From positions 1-64,000 of the forward strand of contig JAXLYE010000008.1 in assembly GCA_046351595.1 (NCBI GenBank): DNA of 64,000 nucleotides, given 5' to 3'. The notes under the pieces are model-generated. The model made no database searches. It was not told the DNA's origin and saw only the letters and a list, made by a program, of their open reading frames with translations. Of the stretch, positions 18,523 to 27,075 are shown in pieces; position 1 is the stretch's first letter, and every line of letters starts with the position of its first letter. Made by a program: the position numbers and the translations under genes. Source of the stretch: JAXLYE01 sp046351595. Its GTDB lineage: Bacteria > Myxococcota_A > Polyangia > Palsa-1104 > JAEUJZ01.

Positions 18523-18954
18523 CTACGCCCTGGCGGCGCTCAGGCGGGTGCGCTGCTTGTCCAGCCAGGCGCGCGCCGCCGCCTCGGACGTGAAGAACGC
18601 GTGCTCTACGCTCTGCCCGCTCAGCCGCTTCGCCGCGTTGTAGAGCAGGCCCGCGAGCGCAGTGACGAGGAGGTTCGTACCGAAGATCGCGGTCGCGGTC
18701 ACGTACTTCAGGTCGCGTCGGTACTCGGCGTTCAGCCGCCGCGCTTCGGGCGTCATGGTGGTGGCGCGCGAGGCATCGACCAGGATGAGGACGTAGCCGT
18801 TCCGCTCGAAGTATCGGCAGTTCAGGTCCCGCAGCGCCGGCATGTGCTCGGCGGTCAGATCGCCGATGAAGCGGGCGAAGTACAGATCCTCACTGCACTC
18901 GATCCGGTGTGGACCGATCTGCACGACCTCGGCCCCGGGCGCTTGTTCCGACAT
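18523..18954 (-). CDS. STAS/SpoIIAA-like single-domain protein
   Basis: About 143 residues from ATG 18954 (18969 possible). The pattern is beta-rich N-terminus (VQIGPHRIECSEDLYFARFI), YVLILVDASRATTMTPEARR, then a hydrophobic segment (TNLLVTALAGLLYNA) and an FFTSEAAARAWLD helix. It is alignable with 27025-27480 (IGPHEVGF, AICILIDSND, EARAWLL), so the two are paralogues. SpoIIAA/STAS-like proteins act in signalling or lipid/ligand binding; role here unknown. It shares the kinase-splitting insert with 17382-18353. Confidence 0.65.
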   Translation of the reverse strand: MSEQAPGAEVVQIGPHRIECSEDLYFARFIGDLTAEHMPALRDLNCRYFERNGYVLILVDASRATTMTPEARRLNAEYRRDLKYVTATAIFGTNLLVTALAGLLYNAAKRLSGQSVEHAFFTSEAAARAWLDKQRTRLSAARA

Positions 18955-19329
18955 CTTGCCGCCCAGCATAGCGCAAGAGCGCCGGGTCGGGCGTGACGGC
19001 CGCAGGCGGAGCTTGGTTCAGGTACACCGGGTCCGACGCCGCAGGAGCGGGCCATTCTCGAGAAGCCGCTCGGCGCGTGGACGGTGAGCCTCCGCAAGTG
19101 GTCATGGACGGAGGGCCGTGGGACGAGATCTAAACGGATACTTGATTCCAGCGCGCGCCTTGCCGCTCGCCATACTCTGTCCTATGGACCAGAGATGCCC
19201 GGCTGAGTCGGAGGCTGGCCCCATGAAGCACTTCTCGTACCCCCTCACTCCCATCAGAAGCCTTTGATTGGCAGGACGTTGCAGCGCCTGGGGACCAATC
19301 CGGTCCAGCTCAGCCTCGGGGGGATCATT
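18955..19329. other. Right part of the 2.1-kb insert in the kinase gene
   Basis: 375 bp without a supported gene. It holds the promoter region of the STAS-like gene and a hairpin CTCTG...CAGAG near 19176-19195. GCGCCTGGGGAC at 19287-19298 resembles GCGCTGGGGAC about 50 bp inside the left end of the same insert (17250-17260), so it may reflect related ends. The kinase sequence resumes at 19330. Confidence 0.4.
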
Positions 19330-19407
19330 TCCCCCGAGCAGTGCCGCGGCAACCGCACCGTGGATGACAAGAGCGACGCCTACTCGCTCGGCGTGGTTCT
19401 GTATCAG
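19330..19407 (+). pseudogene. Ser/Thr protein kinase, middle fragment (piece 2 of 3)
   Basis: 26 codons: SPEQCRGNRTVDDKSDAYSL plus GVVLYQ. This is the subdomain VIII-IX segment of a Pkn-type kinase (APE region and the D of SD.YSLG). It begins with TCCCCCGAG, also found at the end of piece 1 (17199-17207). It ends with the 19-mer CGGCGTGGTTCTGTATCAG (19389-19407), also found at the start of piece 3 (30701-30719). Phase is kept at both joints, so precise removal of 17208-19338 and 19408-30719 would rebuild one open reading frame of about 501 codons. Confidence 0.8.
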
Positions 19408-19481
19408 CACCTCACGGCCTGCTCTCTCGTCGAGAAGACGCGCGCGCGCGGGTCCGGGGAAGTACAGGGGACGCGCTCAAC

Positions 19482-20393
19482 GTGCCCATCGGGCTGCTCG
19501 GGCTGACGCTGGTGCTGCTCAAGCTCCCGGACTACCGCGGCGAGCGCACGGCCCGGCTCGACTTCATCGGCATGGTCCTGTTCGGAGCCGGCATCGCATT
19601 GCTCTCGTACGTCCTCGAGGTCTTCGGGGAGCACACCTTGAGCAGCCGCGAGATGCTGGGGCTCCTCGTGCTGTCCGTGGTGCTGCTGTTCGGCTACTTC
19701 CGGCACGCGCTCGGCACGCCGCACCCGCTGTTGCGCCTCGATCTGTTTCGCATCCGCACGCTGCGAATCGCCGTCACCGGCAGCTTCCTCACCCGGCTCG
19801 GCGTCGGCGGCATGCCGTTCCTGCTGCCGCTTCTGTATCAGGTCGGGCTCGGGTTCACGCCGGTCCAGTCCGGACTGCTGATCATGCCGCAGTCCTTCGC
19901 GGCCATGAGCCTGAAGATCCTGATGCCGCGGATCCTGACCCGCCTGGGCTACCGCGTGGTCCTCCTCGCCAACACGGTGATCCTCGGCGTCCTCATCGCG
20001 CTGTTCAGCACCGTCGGGGTCCGCACGCCGCTGTGGCTGATCGTCACCCAGGCGTTCGCGTTCGGGTTCTTCACCTCGATGCAGTACACCAGCATGAACA
20101 CGCTGGTCTACGCCGACGTCACAGGCCGCGACACCAGCATGGCCAGCACGCTCGCCAGCACCATGCAGCAGATGTCCATGAGCTTCGGCGTCGCGACCGC
20201 GTCTCTGGTCGCGGCGCTGTTCGTTCCGGACCGCGCGCACGCGGACCCCGCACGCATGATCCGCGGCATCCACGAGGCGTTCTTGGTGCTCGGTGCGCTG
20301 ACGATCCTGTCCGCCCTGCTCTTCCGGAGCCTGCGCAGCGACGACGGCACGAGCATCAGCCGCCACCCCGGCAGCCCGGAGCCCGCGCACTGA
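19482..20393 (+). pseudogene. DHA2-type MFS transporter lacking its N-terminal half
   Basis: 303 residues readable from GTG 19482, but the sequence starts in mid-protein: LNVPIGLLGLTLVLLKLPDY corresponds to the 'W(I)F.iNvPiGl' element that follows TM6 in 14-helix drug:H+ antiporters. About 170 residues and six helices, including motif A and motif C, are missing. The remainder has about eight helices, including RTLRIAVTGSFLTRLGVGG and FLLPLLYQVGLGFTPVQSGL. The break is 66 bp after the kinase joint at 19407. It is probably non-functional; the missing half is not in the window. Confidence 0.8.
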
Positions 20394-20396
20394 AGC

Positions 20397-20453
20397 CTGA
20401 TCAGGGATTCCTGATCTCTAATTCCTGATCCCTGATTCCTGATCCTGATCGGG
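20397..20453. repeat. Short tandem repeat, ATTCCTGATC-type
   Basis: Four units of about 14 bp, each containing (A/G)TTCCTGATC with variable 4-bp spacers, ending CCTGATCCTGATCGGG. It is located between the MFS remnant and the tspO-like gene, which converge. It may contribute to termination; no coding content. Confidence 0.7.
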
Positions 20454-20485
20454 CCGGTTCTGGACGGACTCCGGAGCGTACTGCG

Positions 20486-20986
20486 CTACCACGGGTTGCG
20501 CCGCACGATCTCTGCGTTCAGAAGCCCGGCAAAGCTGCTCCAGCCCAGGTAGGGCGCCATGAGCAGCGCCGCCGGCCGGTCGACCTTCGACGCGGCCGCC
20601 ATGTAGCCGCCGATCGAGCCGACGAGCAGCCCGAGATCCGCGAGCGCGGCGCGCTTCTTGTGCTGCCCGAAGAACAGCACGGACCACGCCGTGTTCAGGC
20701 CGAGCTGCGTGCCCCACAGGCCGAGCGCCACGTTGCGCGCGACCGATGGAGGCCGCCGGACGAGCCGCCACGCCGACACCGCCATCGCCGTGTACAGGAC
20801 GGTCCACACCGGCCCGAACACCCAGTCCGGCGGGTTGTACGACGGCTTGCGCAGCAGGCGATACCAGAGTCCCTTTCCCCGGGTCGTGGCGCGCGCGCCG
20901 ATGGCCGCCGCGAGCGCGGTCAGCCCGCCGAGCGCGACGAGGCTCACCGCCGAGCGTACGGACGGAGAGGTACGGAGTGAGAGCAT
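20486..20986 (-). CDS. tspO: TspO/MBR-family membrane protein
   Basis: 166 residues with five predicted helices, the family length plus a short N-terminal lead. The diagnostic TspO segments are KPSYNPPDWVFGPVWTVLYT and AMAVSAW in helix 1-2, LGLWGTQLGLNTAWSVLFF, and LMAPYLGWSSFAGLLNAEI. TspO proteins bind porphyrins and other hydrophobic ligands in the outer or cytoplasmic membrane and affect tetrapyrrole and stress responses. It lies inside the 11.3-kb segment that separates kinase pieces 2 and 3. Confidence 0.93.
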   Translation of the reverse strand: MLSLRTSPSVRSAVSLVALGGLTALAAAIGARATTRGKGLWYRLLRKPSYNPPDWVFGPVWTVLYTAMAVSAWRLVRRPPSVARNVALGLWGTQLGLNTAWSVLFFGQHKKRAALADLGLLVGSIGGYMAAASKVDRPAALLMAPYLGWSSFAGLLNAEIVRRNPW

Positions 20987-21114
20987 GGGAACCTCCTGTC
21001 CACTTCAGGCTAGTCGGCGCGCGCCAGCATGCAACCTCACATGACTCAGGCTGAGCTCTGTGGAGCTGAGCCGCTGCCTGCGCCTCTTCGCGCTGTGTGA
21101 AGATTGCGGTCCGG

Positions 21115-22422
21115 ATGCGCAGCCGATTCCTTCCCAGCCGCAGAGAGTTCCTGATCCACCTTCGCCAGGCGCTTGCTCGGGGAGTTCCGTCCGCGCTCGT
21201 GCTCGGCGCGTGCGGCGGTGCGGCCCAGAGGCAAGCGGTCGGTCGCCTGCCCACAGCCGCCGAGGTGACGCTCGTCGAGTCATTTCCCGTCGAGACCGAG
21301 CTCTCGCACGGGCTCGCGGAGACGGCCGGGGTCTGGCTCGATCTGGTGGAGCGCGCGCGGCGCACGCTCGATCTGTGCGCGTACTACGTCAGCGAGGCCG
21401 AGCCGCCGCACCTTGCCACGAGCCGCCTCGCCCCGATCCTGGCCGCGATCGAGCGGGCCGTCGGCCGCGGCGTGCGCGTGCGGCTGCTGGCCGATGCGCG
21501 GCTGGCGCAGACCTATCCGCAGGCGCTGCTCCGCCTGGCCGCGGCCGGGGTCGCTGTGAGGCGCTACGACGCGCGCGCGCACCTGGGCTGGGCGCTGCAC
21601 GCAAAGTACCTGGTCGCCGACGAGAGCGACGCGTTCATCGGCAGCCAGAACCTCGACTGGCGCGCGCTCGCGCACATCAGCGAGCTGGGTCTGAGGGTCC
21701 GCTCGGGCGTGCTCGGCTCCGCGCTCGCGGCCCTGTTCGAGCTCGACTGGCAGCTCGCCGGCGGCAGCGGCCCGGTGGTGAACGGAAACGGGCACGCCGC
21801 CGCCAGCCTCCCGGTGCGCGCGCAGGACGGCACCGTGCTGTCGCTGGCGGCCAGCCCGCGCGGTGCCCTGCCCGCCGCCGTGCCCTGGGATCTGCCGCGG
21901 CTGGTCGCGCTGCTCGAGGGCGCCGCGCGCTCGATCGATGTGCAGGTCCTGATCTACAGCACCGCCAGCGCGGAGGGACCGGACGGCTCGCGCTTCACGC
22001 TGCTCGACGATGCGCTGCGGCGGGCGGCGGCGCGCGGGGTGCGCGTGCGCCTGCTGGTCTCGGAGTGGGCGCAGCGCCCGCAGAGCGAGTCGCTGCGGGC
22101 GCTGCAGGATCTCGCAGCGCTGCGCAACGTCACGGTGCGCGTGCTGGCCGTGCCCGCGTGGTCGCAAGGCGAGATTCCCTTCGCCCGCGTCGCGCACTCC
22201 AAGTTCCTGGTCGTAGACGGTGAGCCCGCGGCAGCGGGCGGTACGAAGGCGTGGATCGGGACCAGCAACTGGGAGGGCAAGTACTTCTACCAGAGCCGCA
22301 ACGTCGGCGTATTCCTCGACGGCAGCACGCTGACGCAGCGGCTCGCGGCGGTGTTCGCAGCCAGCTTCTCGAGCCGCTACGCCCGCGTGCTGCCGGCGCG
22401 GACGGAGCCGGCTTCCCCCTGA
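21115..22422 (+). CDS. Phospholipase D-family protein, exported
   Basis: About 435 residues from ATG 21115 (21097 also possible). The N-terminus has a twin-arginine-like SRREFLIHLRQALARG and a hydrophobic stretch ending LGACGG, suggesting export. Two PLD active sites are present: HAKYLVADESDAFIGSQN and AHSKFLVVDGEP with GTSNWEGKYFYQSRN, each with HxKxxxxD and downstream Asn. The opening (VESFPVETEL, LDLVERARRTLDLCAYYVS) resembles the PLD3/PLD4/poxvirus K4 branch, which includes membrane-linked phosphodiesterases and nucleases. Substrate undetermined. It is located in the kinase-splitting segment. Confidence 0.85.
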   Translation: MRSRFLPSRREFLIHLRQALARGVPSALVLGACGGAAQRQAVGRLPTAAEVTLVESFPVETELSHGLAETAGVWLDLVERARRTLDLCAYYVSEAEPPHLATSRLAPILAAIERAVGRGVRVRLLADARLAQTYPQALLRLAAAGVAVRRYDARAHLGWALHAKYLVADESDAFIGSQNLDWRALAHISELGLRVRSGVLGSALAALFELDWQLAGGSGPVVNGNGHAAASLPVRAQDGTVLSLAASPRGALPAAVPWDLPRLVALLEGAARSIDVQVLIYSTASAEGPDGSRFTLLDDALRRAAARGVRVRLLVSEWAQRPQSESLRALQDLAALRNVTVRVLAVPAWSQGEIPFARVAHSKFLVVDGEPAAAGGTKAWIGTSNWEGKYFYQSRNVGVFLDGSTLTQRLAAVFAASFSSRYARVLPARTEPASP

Positions 22423-22657
22423 GCCCGCGAGACGCCGCAACGAAGGAACCTCCGCCGGCGCGGGGAACGGTCGCTCGGCGCGCCGGGACGTAGGCAGGCT
22501 TCTGTATCAGCACCGCGCCGCCCCCGGACGACGCAGCGAGCGTTCCCCGGCCATCCGAAACCCCAGGCGCCACAGGCACTGCTTGAGGGAACGCGCGGCC
22601 GGGTGCAGCGGCTGCAGCGAGCAGACCCAGACCCCACCTTGTGCGTACAATCGCAGC
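22423..22657. other. Spacer with hairpin and CTGTATCAG joint
   Basis: CCGGCGCG (about 22455) and CGCGCCGG (about 22479) form a stem after the PLD gene. TTCTGTATCAGCACC at 22500-22514 is identical over 15 bp to 19397-19411, where kinase piece 2 ends. No gene is supported here. Confidence 0.6.
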
Positions 22658-23566
22658 ATGATCCGTCCCCTGGTTTGCGGCCTGCTCGGCGCTGCGGCGC
22701 TGCTGGGCGGGCGTGCCGATGCGTGCGACCGTGCCGAGAGCCCGCTGGAGGCCGCGGCCGTCGCGGTCGCGGTTGCCGACGTCGCCGCCGTGGTCGAGGT
22801 GACGCGCACCGACGAGGGCGTGGCCGCGGTCAGGCTCACCAGCGTCCTCAAGGGCGCGGTCCGGCCCGGCGACACGCTGTCGGTGCGCGCCCGCACCGGC
22901 CACTTGCTCGAGCGCTGCGGCGGCATTCCGCTCGAGAGCGGGAAGCGCTACGTGGTGGCGCTGTGGGGCCCGAGCGGCGCCCTGACGGACTACCAGCCCG
23001 TCGACGCGTACGGCGGCATCCGCCCCTACTCAGCGGCGAACGAGAAGGACCTCCGCGGCGCGCTCGAGCGGCGGCACCCGAGCTCGCCGTGGGGCCCGAT
23101 CTCGAGCGGCATCGCGGCGCAGCTGGTGCGGGATCCGCGCGCGCCCGGGGTGCGCGGGGACGTGGATCTGGTGGTCGTGCTGCGCAACACCACGGACCGG
23201 CCCCAGGAGATGGTGTATGACAGCTGGCCGCTCGCGACACAGAGCGCCTGCACTCTCGAGATCGTGAACCTCGCGACGCGCCAGCCGGTCGCCGCCCGGG
23301 ACGTCCCGATTCCCAAACCGGACATCGAGAAGTACTTCTCGCAGCACGCGCGCCGCTTCAAGATCCGGCTGGCCCCCGGCGAGGCGTACACCCTCCGCCT
23401 GCAGGGGGTCACCACCGCGCATCCCGGCTGGGGCTACAAAGAGGAGCTTGGGTTCACGTACTACCCGATCAGCAAGCCCGGCCCGCACACGATCACCGCG
23501 ACGTGTAGGAACCTGTTCGGGAAGGACTCCGTGCTCCGCACCGGAGCCCTCGAGCTGCCGCTATAG
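22658..23566 (+). CDS. Secreted hypothetical protein with Ig-like beta domain
   Basis: 302 residues from ATG 22658 with a signal peptide (MIRPLVCGLLGAAALLGGRADA). The N-terminal part (VVEVTRTDEGVAAVRLTSVL, GDTLSVRARTGHLLERCGG, KRYVVALWG) resembles the 'tissue inhibitor of metalloprotease-like/NTR' or copper-chaperone-like beta modules seen in secreted proteins, but this is a loose match. The C-terminal part (VDLVVVLRNTTDRPQEMVYD, KIRLAPGEAYTLRLQGV, GPHTITATC) reads like an intracellular-protease-inhibitor/Ig-type beta sandwich. Function unknown. Confidence 0.65.
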   Translation: MIRPLVCGLLGAAALLGGRADACDRAESPLEAAAVAVAVADVAAVVEVTRTDEGVAAVRLTSVLKGAVRPGDTLSVRARTGHLLERCGGIPLESGKRYVVALWGPSGALTDYQPVDAYGGIRPYSAANEKDLRGALERRHPSSPWGPISSGIAAQLVRDPRAPGVRGDVDLVVVLRNTTDRPQEMVYDSWPLATQSACTLEIVNLATRQPVAARDVPIPKPDIEKYFSQHARRFKIRLAPGEAYTLRLQGVTTAHPGWGYKEELGFTYYPISKPGPHTITATCRNLFGKDSVLRTGALELPL

Positions 23567-23570
23567 GCAG

Positions 23571-24989
23571 CTACGTCAGATCGAGCGCGCCGTCCTGTCG
23601 ATCCGGCTCTGCGCCGAAGCCGTTCCCGGGAATCCCGAGCGCGTTCATGATCGAGAGCAGCAGGCGGTTGTGGGACAGCCCGCCGCCGCTGCGCAGATCG
23701 AGGTAGCGGCCGGTCCGGAAGACCCCGCCGGCGCTGCCCGCCAGGATGAAGGGGATGTCGGTCCAGGAGTGGGTGTGCCCCTCGCCGTGGTCCGAGCCCT
23801 GCAGCACCAGCGTCGTATCGAGCAGGCTGCCCGCTCCGTCCGGCGTGTCCCGCAGCTTCTTGATCAAGTAGGCGAGCTGCGTGAGGTGCCAGCGCTTGAG
23901 CGTGTTCAGCTTCTCCGGCGCGCTCACGTTCGCCGGCAGGTGGGACAGCTCGTGGTGCTCGTTGGCGGAGTACACCATCGGGTTGTTGTTCGGGTTGTCG
24001 CTGAGCCCCGGCAGCCACGGGTAGTAGCAGCAGCCGCCGCCCGAGCGGTGCGTGAACAGAGTCGCGACACGCGTGAGATCACACTGCATCGCCAGCACCG
24101 TCAGGTCGATCATGATCTGCATCCAGTCCTGCATCATGGCAAGGCCCGGGAAGCCGGTGCGGAAGCGCGGATCCGTCGGCGGCGCGCAGCTTCCCATGAT
24201 GCCGATGCGGACCTCCAGATCGCGGATGCTGTCCAGGTGGCTCTCGACGCGGCGGCGGTCGGCCTGGCTGACCTTCTGCGACAGCGCGGTGAGGTCCGGC
24301 TTGATCTGATCGAGGATGCTCTGCCGCCGCAGGAGCTGCTGCATCAGCTTCTGAGGATCGGCGTTGGGATCTCCGAACAGCTGGCGGAATACGTCGATCG
24401 GGTTGCCGTTGGTCGGCAGCGCGTCCTGCGCGCCGCGCCACGAGATGACCATGCCGCCGGTCCCGGACATCACCAGCGAGCGCACCTTGGTGCTGCGCCC
24501 GATGCTGGCCGCGACGTGCTGATCGAGCGAGGGGCCGCCCGCCGCGATGTCGTTTCCCGTGGTGATCACGTCGCGACCGGTCAGCAGCGTGAACATGCCG
24601 CCGTGGTGCACCTTGTTCTGGTTGCCGCGCTGGATCGCGGTGTAGTTCAAGCCGCGGAACAGGATGAGGTGCTTCAGCAGATCCTGATCCACGAGCGGCT
24701 GCAGGTTGCTCCCGACCAGCGCCGCGCTGAGCGGCGTCTCCTTCGGCATCCCCGGCTGGTCCGGCGCGAACCACTGCGACGCCAGCACGCCGTTGGGGAT
24801 GAACGTCGCGATGAAGCGCTTCGCGGTCCCCTGCGCCGCGGCAGGCGCCTGATCCGGCGGCCCGAGATCCGTCGGCTCAGCGCTCGAAGGGTCGCTCTTG
24901 CAGCCCATGGCCTCCAGCAGCGGCAGCGCGATCACCATCCCGGCGGCGCCGCGCAGGAAGTGGCGGCGAGCGATGCGGTTCTTGCTCAT
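23571..24989 (-). CDS. DUF1552 family secreted protein
   Basis: 472 residues with a Tat-type leader (ARRHFLRGAAGMVIALPLLE) and a lipobox-like MGCKSD. It is a full-length DUF1552 protein: RFIATFIPNGVLASQWF, LFRGLNYTAIQRGNQNKVHH, SLDQHVAASIG, a long helical middle with DLEVRIGIMG, ANEHHELSH, and a C-terminal LVLQGSDHGEGHTHSWTDIP. The fold is alkaline-phosphatase/sulfatase-like by family knowledge, activity unproven. It pairs with the upstream DUF1592 gene (27-bp gap), a partnership typical of Myxococcota and Planctomycetes. Confidence 0.9.
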   Translation of the reverse strand: MSKNRIARRHFLRGAAGMVIALPLLEAMGCKSDPSSAEPTDLGPPDQAPAAAQGTAKRFIATFIPNGVLASQWFAPDQPGMPKETPLSAALVGSNLQPLVDQDLLKHLILFRGLNYTAIQRGNQNKVHHGGMFTLLTGRDVITTGNDIAAGGPSLDQHVAASIGRSTKVRSLVMSGTGGMVISWRGAQDALPTNGNPIDVFRQLFGDPNADPQKLMQQLLRRQSILDQIKPDLTALSQKVSQADRRRVESHLDSIRDLEVRIGIMGSCAPPTDPRFRTGFPGLAMMQDWMQIMIDLTVLAMQCDLTRVATLFTHRSGGGCCYYPWLPGLSDNPNNNPMVYSANEHHELSHLPANVSAPEKLNTLKRWHLTQLAYLIKKLRDTPDGAGSLLDTTLVLQGSDHGEGHTHSWTDIPFILAGSAGGVFRTGRYLDLRSGGGLSHNRLLLSIMNALGIPGNGFGAEPDRQDGALDLT

Positions 24990-25016
24990 GTCTTCGCTCC
25001 TCTCTCTGCTCGGCAG

Positions 25017-26693
25017 CTAACGGGTCAAGAAGGTCTGGCTGCTCACCGCAGCGAGGATGAGATCGCGGATGCGGCCGCCGCTCGACTGGAAGCTGGCGCT
25101 GAGCGCGGCCAGCAGCGCATCGTCTTCCGTCATCACGCTGCGGCCGAAGACATAGTGGAACCACTGCGTCTGGTAGCAGCGCCCGACCTGCGCGCTCTGC
25201 GCCAGCCGCCGCGCCAGCTCGGGTACGCCGTCGAAGGCGCCGTCGCTGTCGCTGCCGACGAGCTCACCGCGCGCGCTGATCGGCTGGCCGCCCGACAGGG
25301 TCGCGTACTGACCGATCGGGTTGTAGCGCGCAAAGCCGTTGCCGATCGGGTTCATCAAGCGGTGGCACGAGGCGCAGGCGGCCTGCGTCAGCTGCACCGC
25401 GAACACGTCCGTCCCCGGCGGCGCGGACTCCGGCAGCGTCACCGCCAGCCCCGGCGGCTGCGAGGGTACGGTGCCGCACAAGAGCTTCTCCTGCACGAAG
25501 TGGCCGCGCACCACCGGCGAGATCATCGCCGGCTTGGCGTGAACGGAGAGCACCCCGAGCTGCGTCAACAGACCGGCGCGCTCCTGCGGGTTCAGATCCA
25601 TCTTGCGCAGGTTGCTGCCGGTGACCCCCGACAGCCCGTACACCGGCGCGCTCGCGTCGTTCACGAACGTGTACGGCGCCGTCAGCAGCGTCGCCAGATC
25701 GCCCTTGTCCTTGTAGACCACGTTCTCGATGAACAGCGAGGTTTCCTGCGGCAGCACCGAGCGCAGCGTCGGGAACGTCGGGTAGACGTAGGGGTTCTTG
25801 ATGGTTTCCGGCAGGAGGTCGAGGTCCAGCCACTGCGCGTGGAAGTCGTACAGCATGGCGCGGGCGCGCGGGTCATCCAGCATGCGCTCGGCCTCGGCCC
25901 GCACCTGCTCCTGCGTGCTCAGCGCGTCCGCCTCGGCCTTCGCCAGCAGCGCGTCGTCCGGCATCGTCTTCCACAGCGCGTACGAGAGCCGCGTCGCGAC
26001 CTCGAACCCGGTCAGCGGCGTGCGCAGAAGGACCCCGGCCTCGGAGGCCGCGGGAGACACCCCGTCCGCGCCCGCCTCCGTCGGCGGCTGCGGCTTCCCG
26101 AGCTCGACGCGGTATAAGAAGTCCGGCGCCTGCAGGAAGTATTGGAGGACCCACATCGCGCCGGTGTTGAACGTGCCGCCGGTCCGCCCGCGATCGTACA
26201 GGGACAGGGCCGCCGCGGACTCCTCCGACCGCAGCGGGCGGCGGAAGGCACGACGACCGAACGCTTCGATGAAGCGCACCGCGCAGCCCCGCTCGTCCAT
26301 CGTGCGGTTGCAGCCGGTAGGCAGCAGCTTGACGAGCACGGTCTCTGCGCTCGCCGCCTCGGCTACTGCCTCGGCGACCTCGATGTAGCGGACCGCCAGC
26401 GCCGACGACACCGTCAGCAGCGCGCCGTCGGTGTCGAAGCCGTTGCCCTTCTGATCGGCGGGCAGCGAGCTCGCCGCCGGGTACGCCGCCGCCGGCAGCC
26501 CGGGCACGAGATCGCGCAGCGTGTTCAGGTACTCGGTGCGGTTCAGCCGCCGGAGCGGGAGCTGCGTCGCGGCGATCGGCGCGGACGGCGCCAGCGTATT
26601 GCCGTCGCATGACCCCGACCCCAGCCCGAGCCCGAGCGCCAGAGCAGCAACGGTCCGGCGCAGACCCGGCGAGACGGATCGACTATGTCTCAT
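25017..26693 (-). CDS. DUF1592-type secreted protein with cytochrome-like CxxCH
   Basis: About 558 residues from ATG 26693 (an upstream in-frame ATG at 26723 is less likely); signal peptide TVAALALGLGLGSGSC. Modules in order: DUF1587 (LRRLNRTEYLNTLRDLV), DUF1595 (FGRRAFRRPLRSEE), DUF1592 (FLYRVELGKPQ ... GFEVATRLSYALW), DUF1588 (ACASCHRLMNPIGNGFARYN, containing CxxCH), and DUF1585 (ELARRLAQSAQVGRCYQTQW). The CxxCH suggests covalent haem. It is transcribed ahead of the DUF1552 gene; together they are thought to form a surface or periplasmic redox/hydrolase pair. Function uncharacterised. Confidence 0.9.
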   Translation of the reverse strand: MRHSRSVSPGLRRTVAALALGLGLGSGSCDGNTLAPSAPIAATQLPLRRLNRTEYLNTLRDLVPGLPAAAYPAASSLPADQKGNGFDTDGALLTVSSALAVRYIEVAEAVAEAASAETVLVKLLPTGCNRTMDERGCAVRFIEAFGRRAFRRPLRSEESAAALSLYDRGRTGGTFNTGAMWVLQYFLQAPDFLYRVELGKPQPPTEAGADGVSPAASEAGVLLRTPLTGFEVATRLSYALWKTMPDDALLAKAEADALSTQEQVRAEAERMLDDPRARAMLYDFHAQWLDLDLLPETIKNPYVYPTFPTLRSVLPQETSLFIENVVYKDKGDLATLLTAPYTFVNDASAPVYGLSGVTGSNLRKMDLNPQERAGLLTQLGVLSVHAKPAMISPVVRGHFVQEKLLCGTVPSQPPGLAVTLPESAPPGTDVFAVQLTQAACASCHRLMNPIGNGFARYNPIGQYATLSGGQPISARGELVGSDSDGAFDGVPELARRLAQSAQVGRCYQTQWFHYVFGRSVMTEDDALLAALSASFQSSGGRIRDLILAAVSSQTFLTR

Positions 26694-26955
26694 CAGCAAG
26701 GAGGACCTCCTGCGTGCAGGCAAGGCCGTTGTTCGCCAGTGTCCAGGGAGTCTGTCCCGGAGTCCGGAACAGAGGTCCTGGCAGACAGAGAGCGCGCGGT
26801 CCGGTGCGAGCCCCGCGACCTGGAGAGCGCGCGGGCCGCCCCTTCACTGCGCGCCGTGGCAGCCATCATAGACAGAGCCCGCAGCCCGACACCAGCATTT
26901 CCGGCCCGTCGGTGGCGTGGCGAATGGCCAGGCGATTAGGCCGCTGCGATTACGG
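26694..26955. other. Upstream region of the DUF1592/DUF1552 operon
   Basis: Contains the operon promoter region and a GGAGG-a-CCTCC palindrome at the DUF1592 leader (26700-26712), which could mask or mimic its ribosome-binding site. No gene is seen. The four-hairpin repeat begins at 26956. Confidence 0.4.
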
Positions 26956-27075
26956 TATCATACAGAAGGCACCGGACTCTGTCCGGTGACCACCCCGCGC
27001 GGGAAGCGCGCGGCAGGGGGAGGCTCATCGAGCTTTGCTCGATGAGGGGGCACGGGAAGGTGCCCCCTGTATCAG
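26956..27075. repeat. Four-hairpin structured repeat, copy 1
   Basis: 120 bp starting TATCATACA and ending CTGTATCAG. Hairpins: CACCGGAC-tct-GTCCGGTG (26970-26988); CCGCGC-gggaagc-GCGCGG region (26995-27013); CTCATCGAGC-ttt-GCTCGATGAG (27024-27046); GGGGGCAC-gggaag-GTGCCCCC (27046-27067). Copy 2 at 48539-48669 keeps all four. The third stem differs at four pairs (A-T to C-G, T-A to G-T, G-C to C-G, A-T to G-C) while still pairing. The ends are imperfect inverted repeats (ATCATACAG versus CTGATACAG). It overlaps the 3' end of the STAS-like gene. It resembles REP/BIME or MITE-type elements, but I recognise no named family. Confidence 0.85.

Noticed and set aside
23448..26117. 889-residue plus-strand open frame
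   Set aside because: It is antisense to the DUF1552/DUF1592 genes, which have clear family motifs and signal peptides. The composition is Arg/Gln/Leu-rich shadow sequence typical of high-GC antisense frames.
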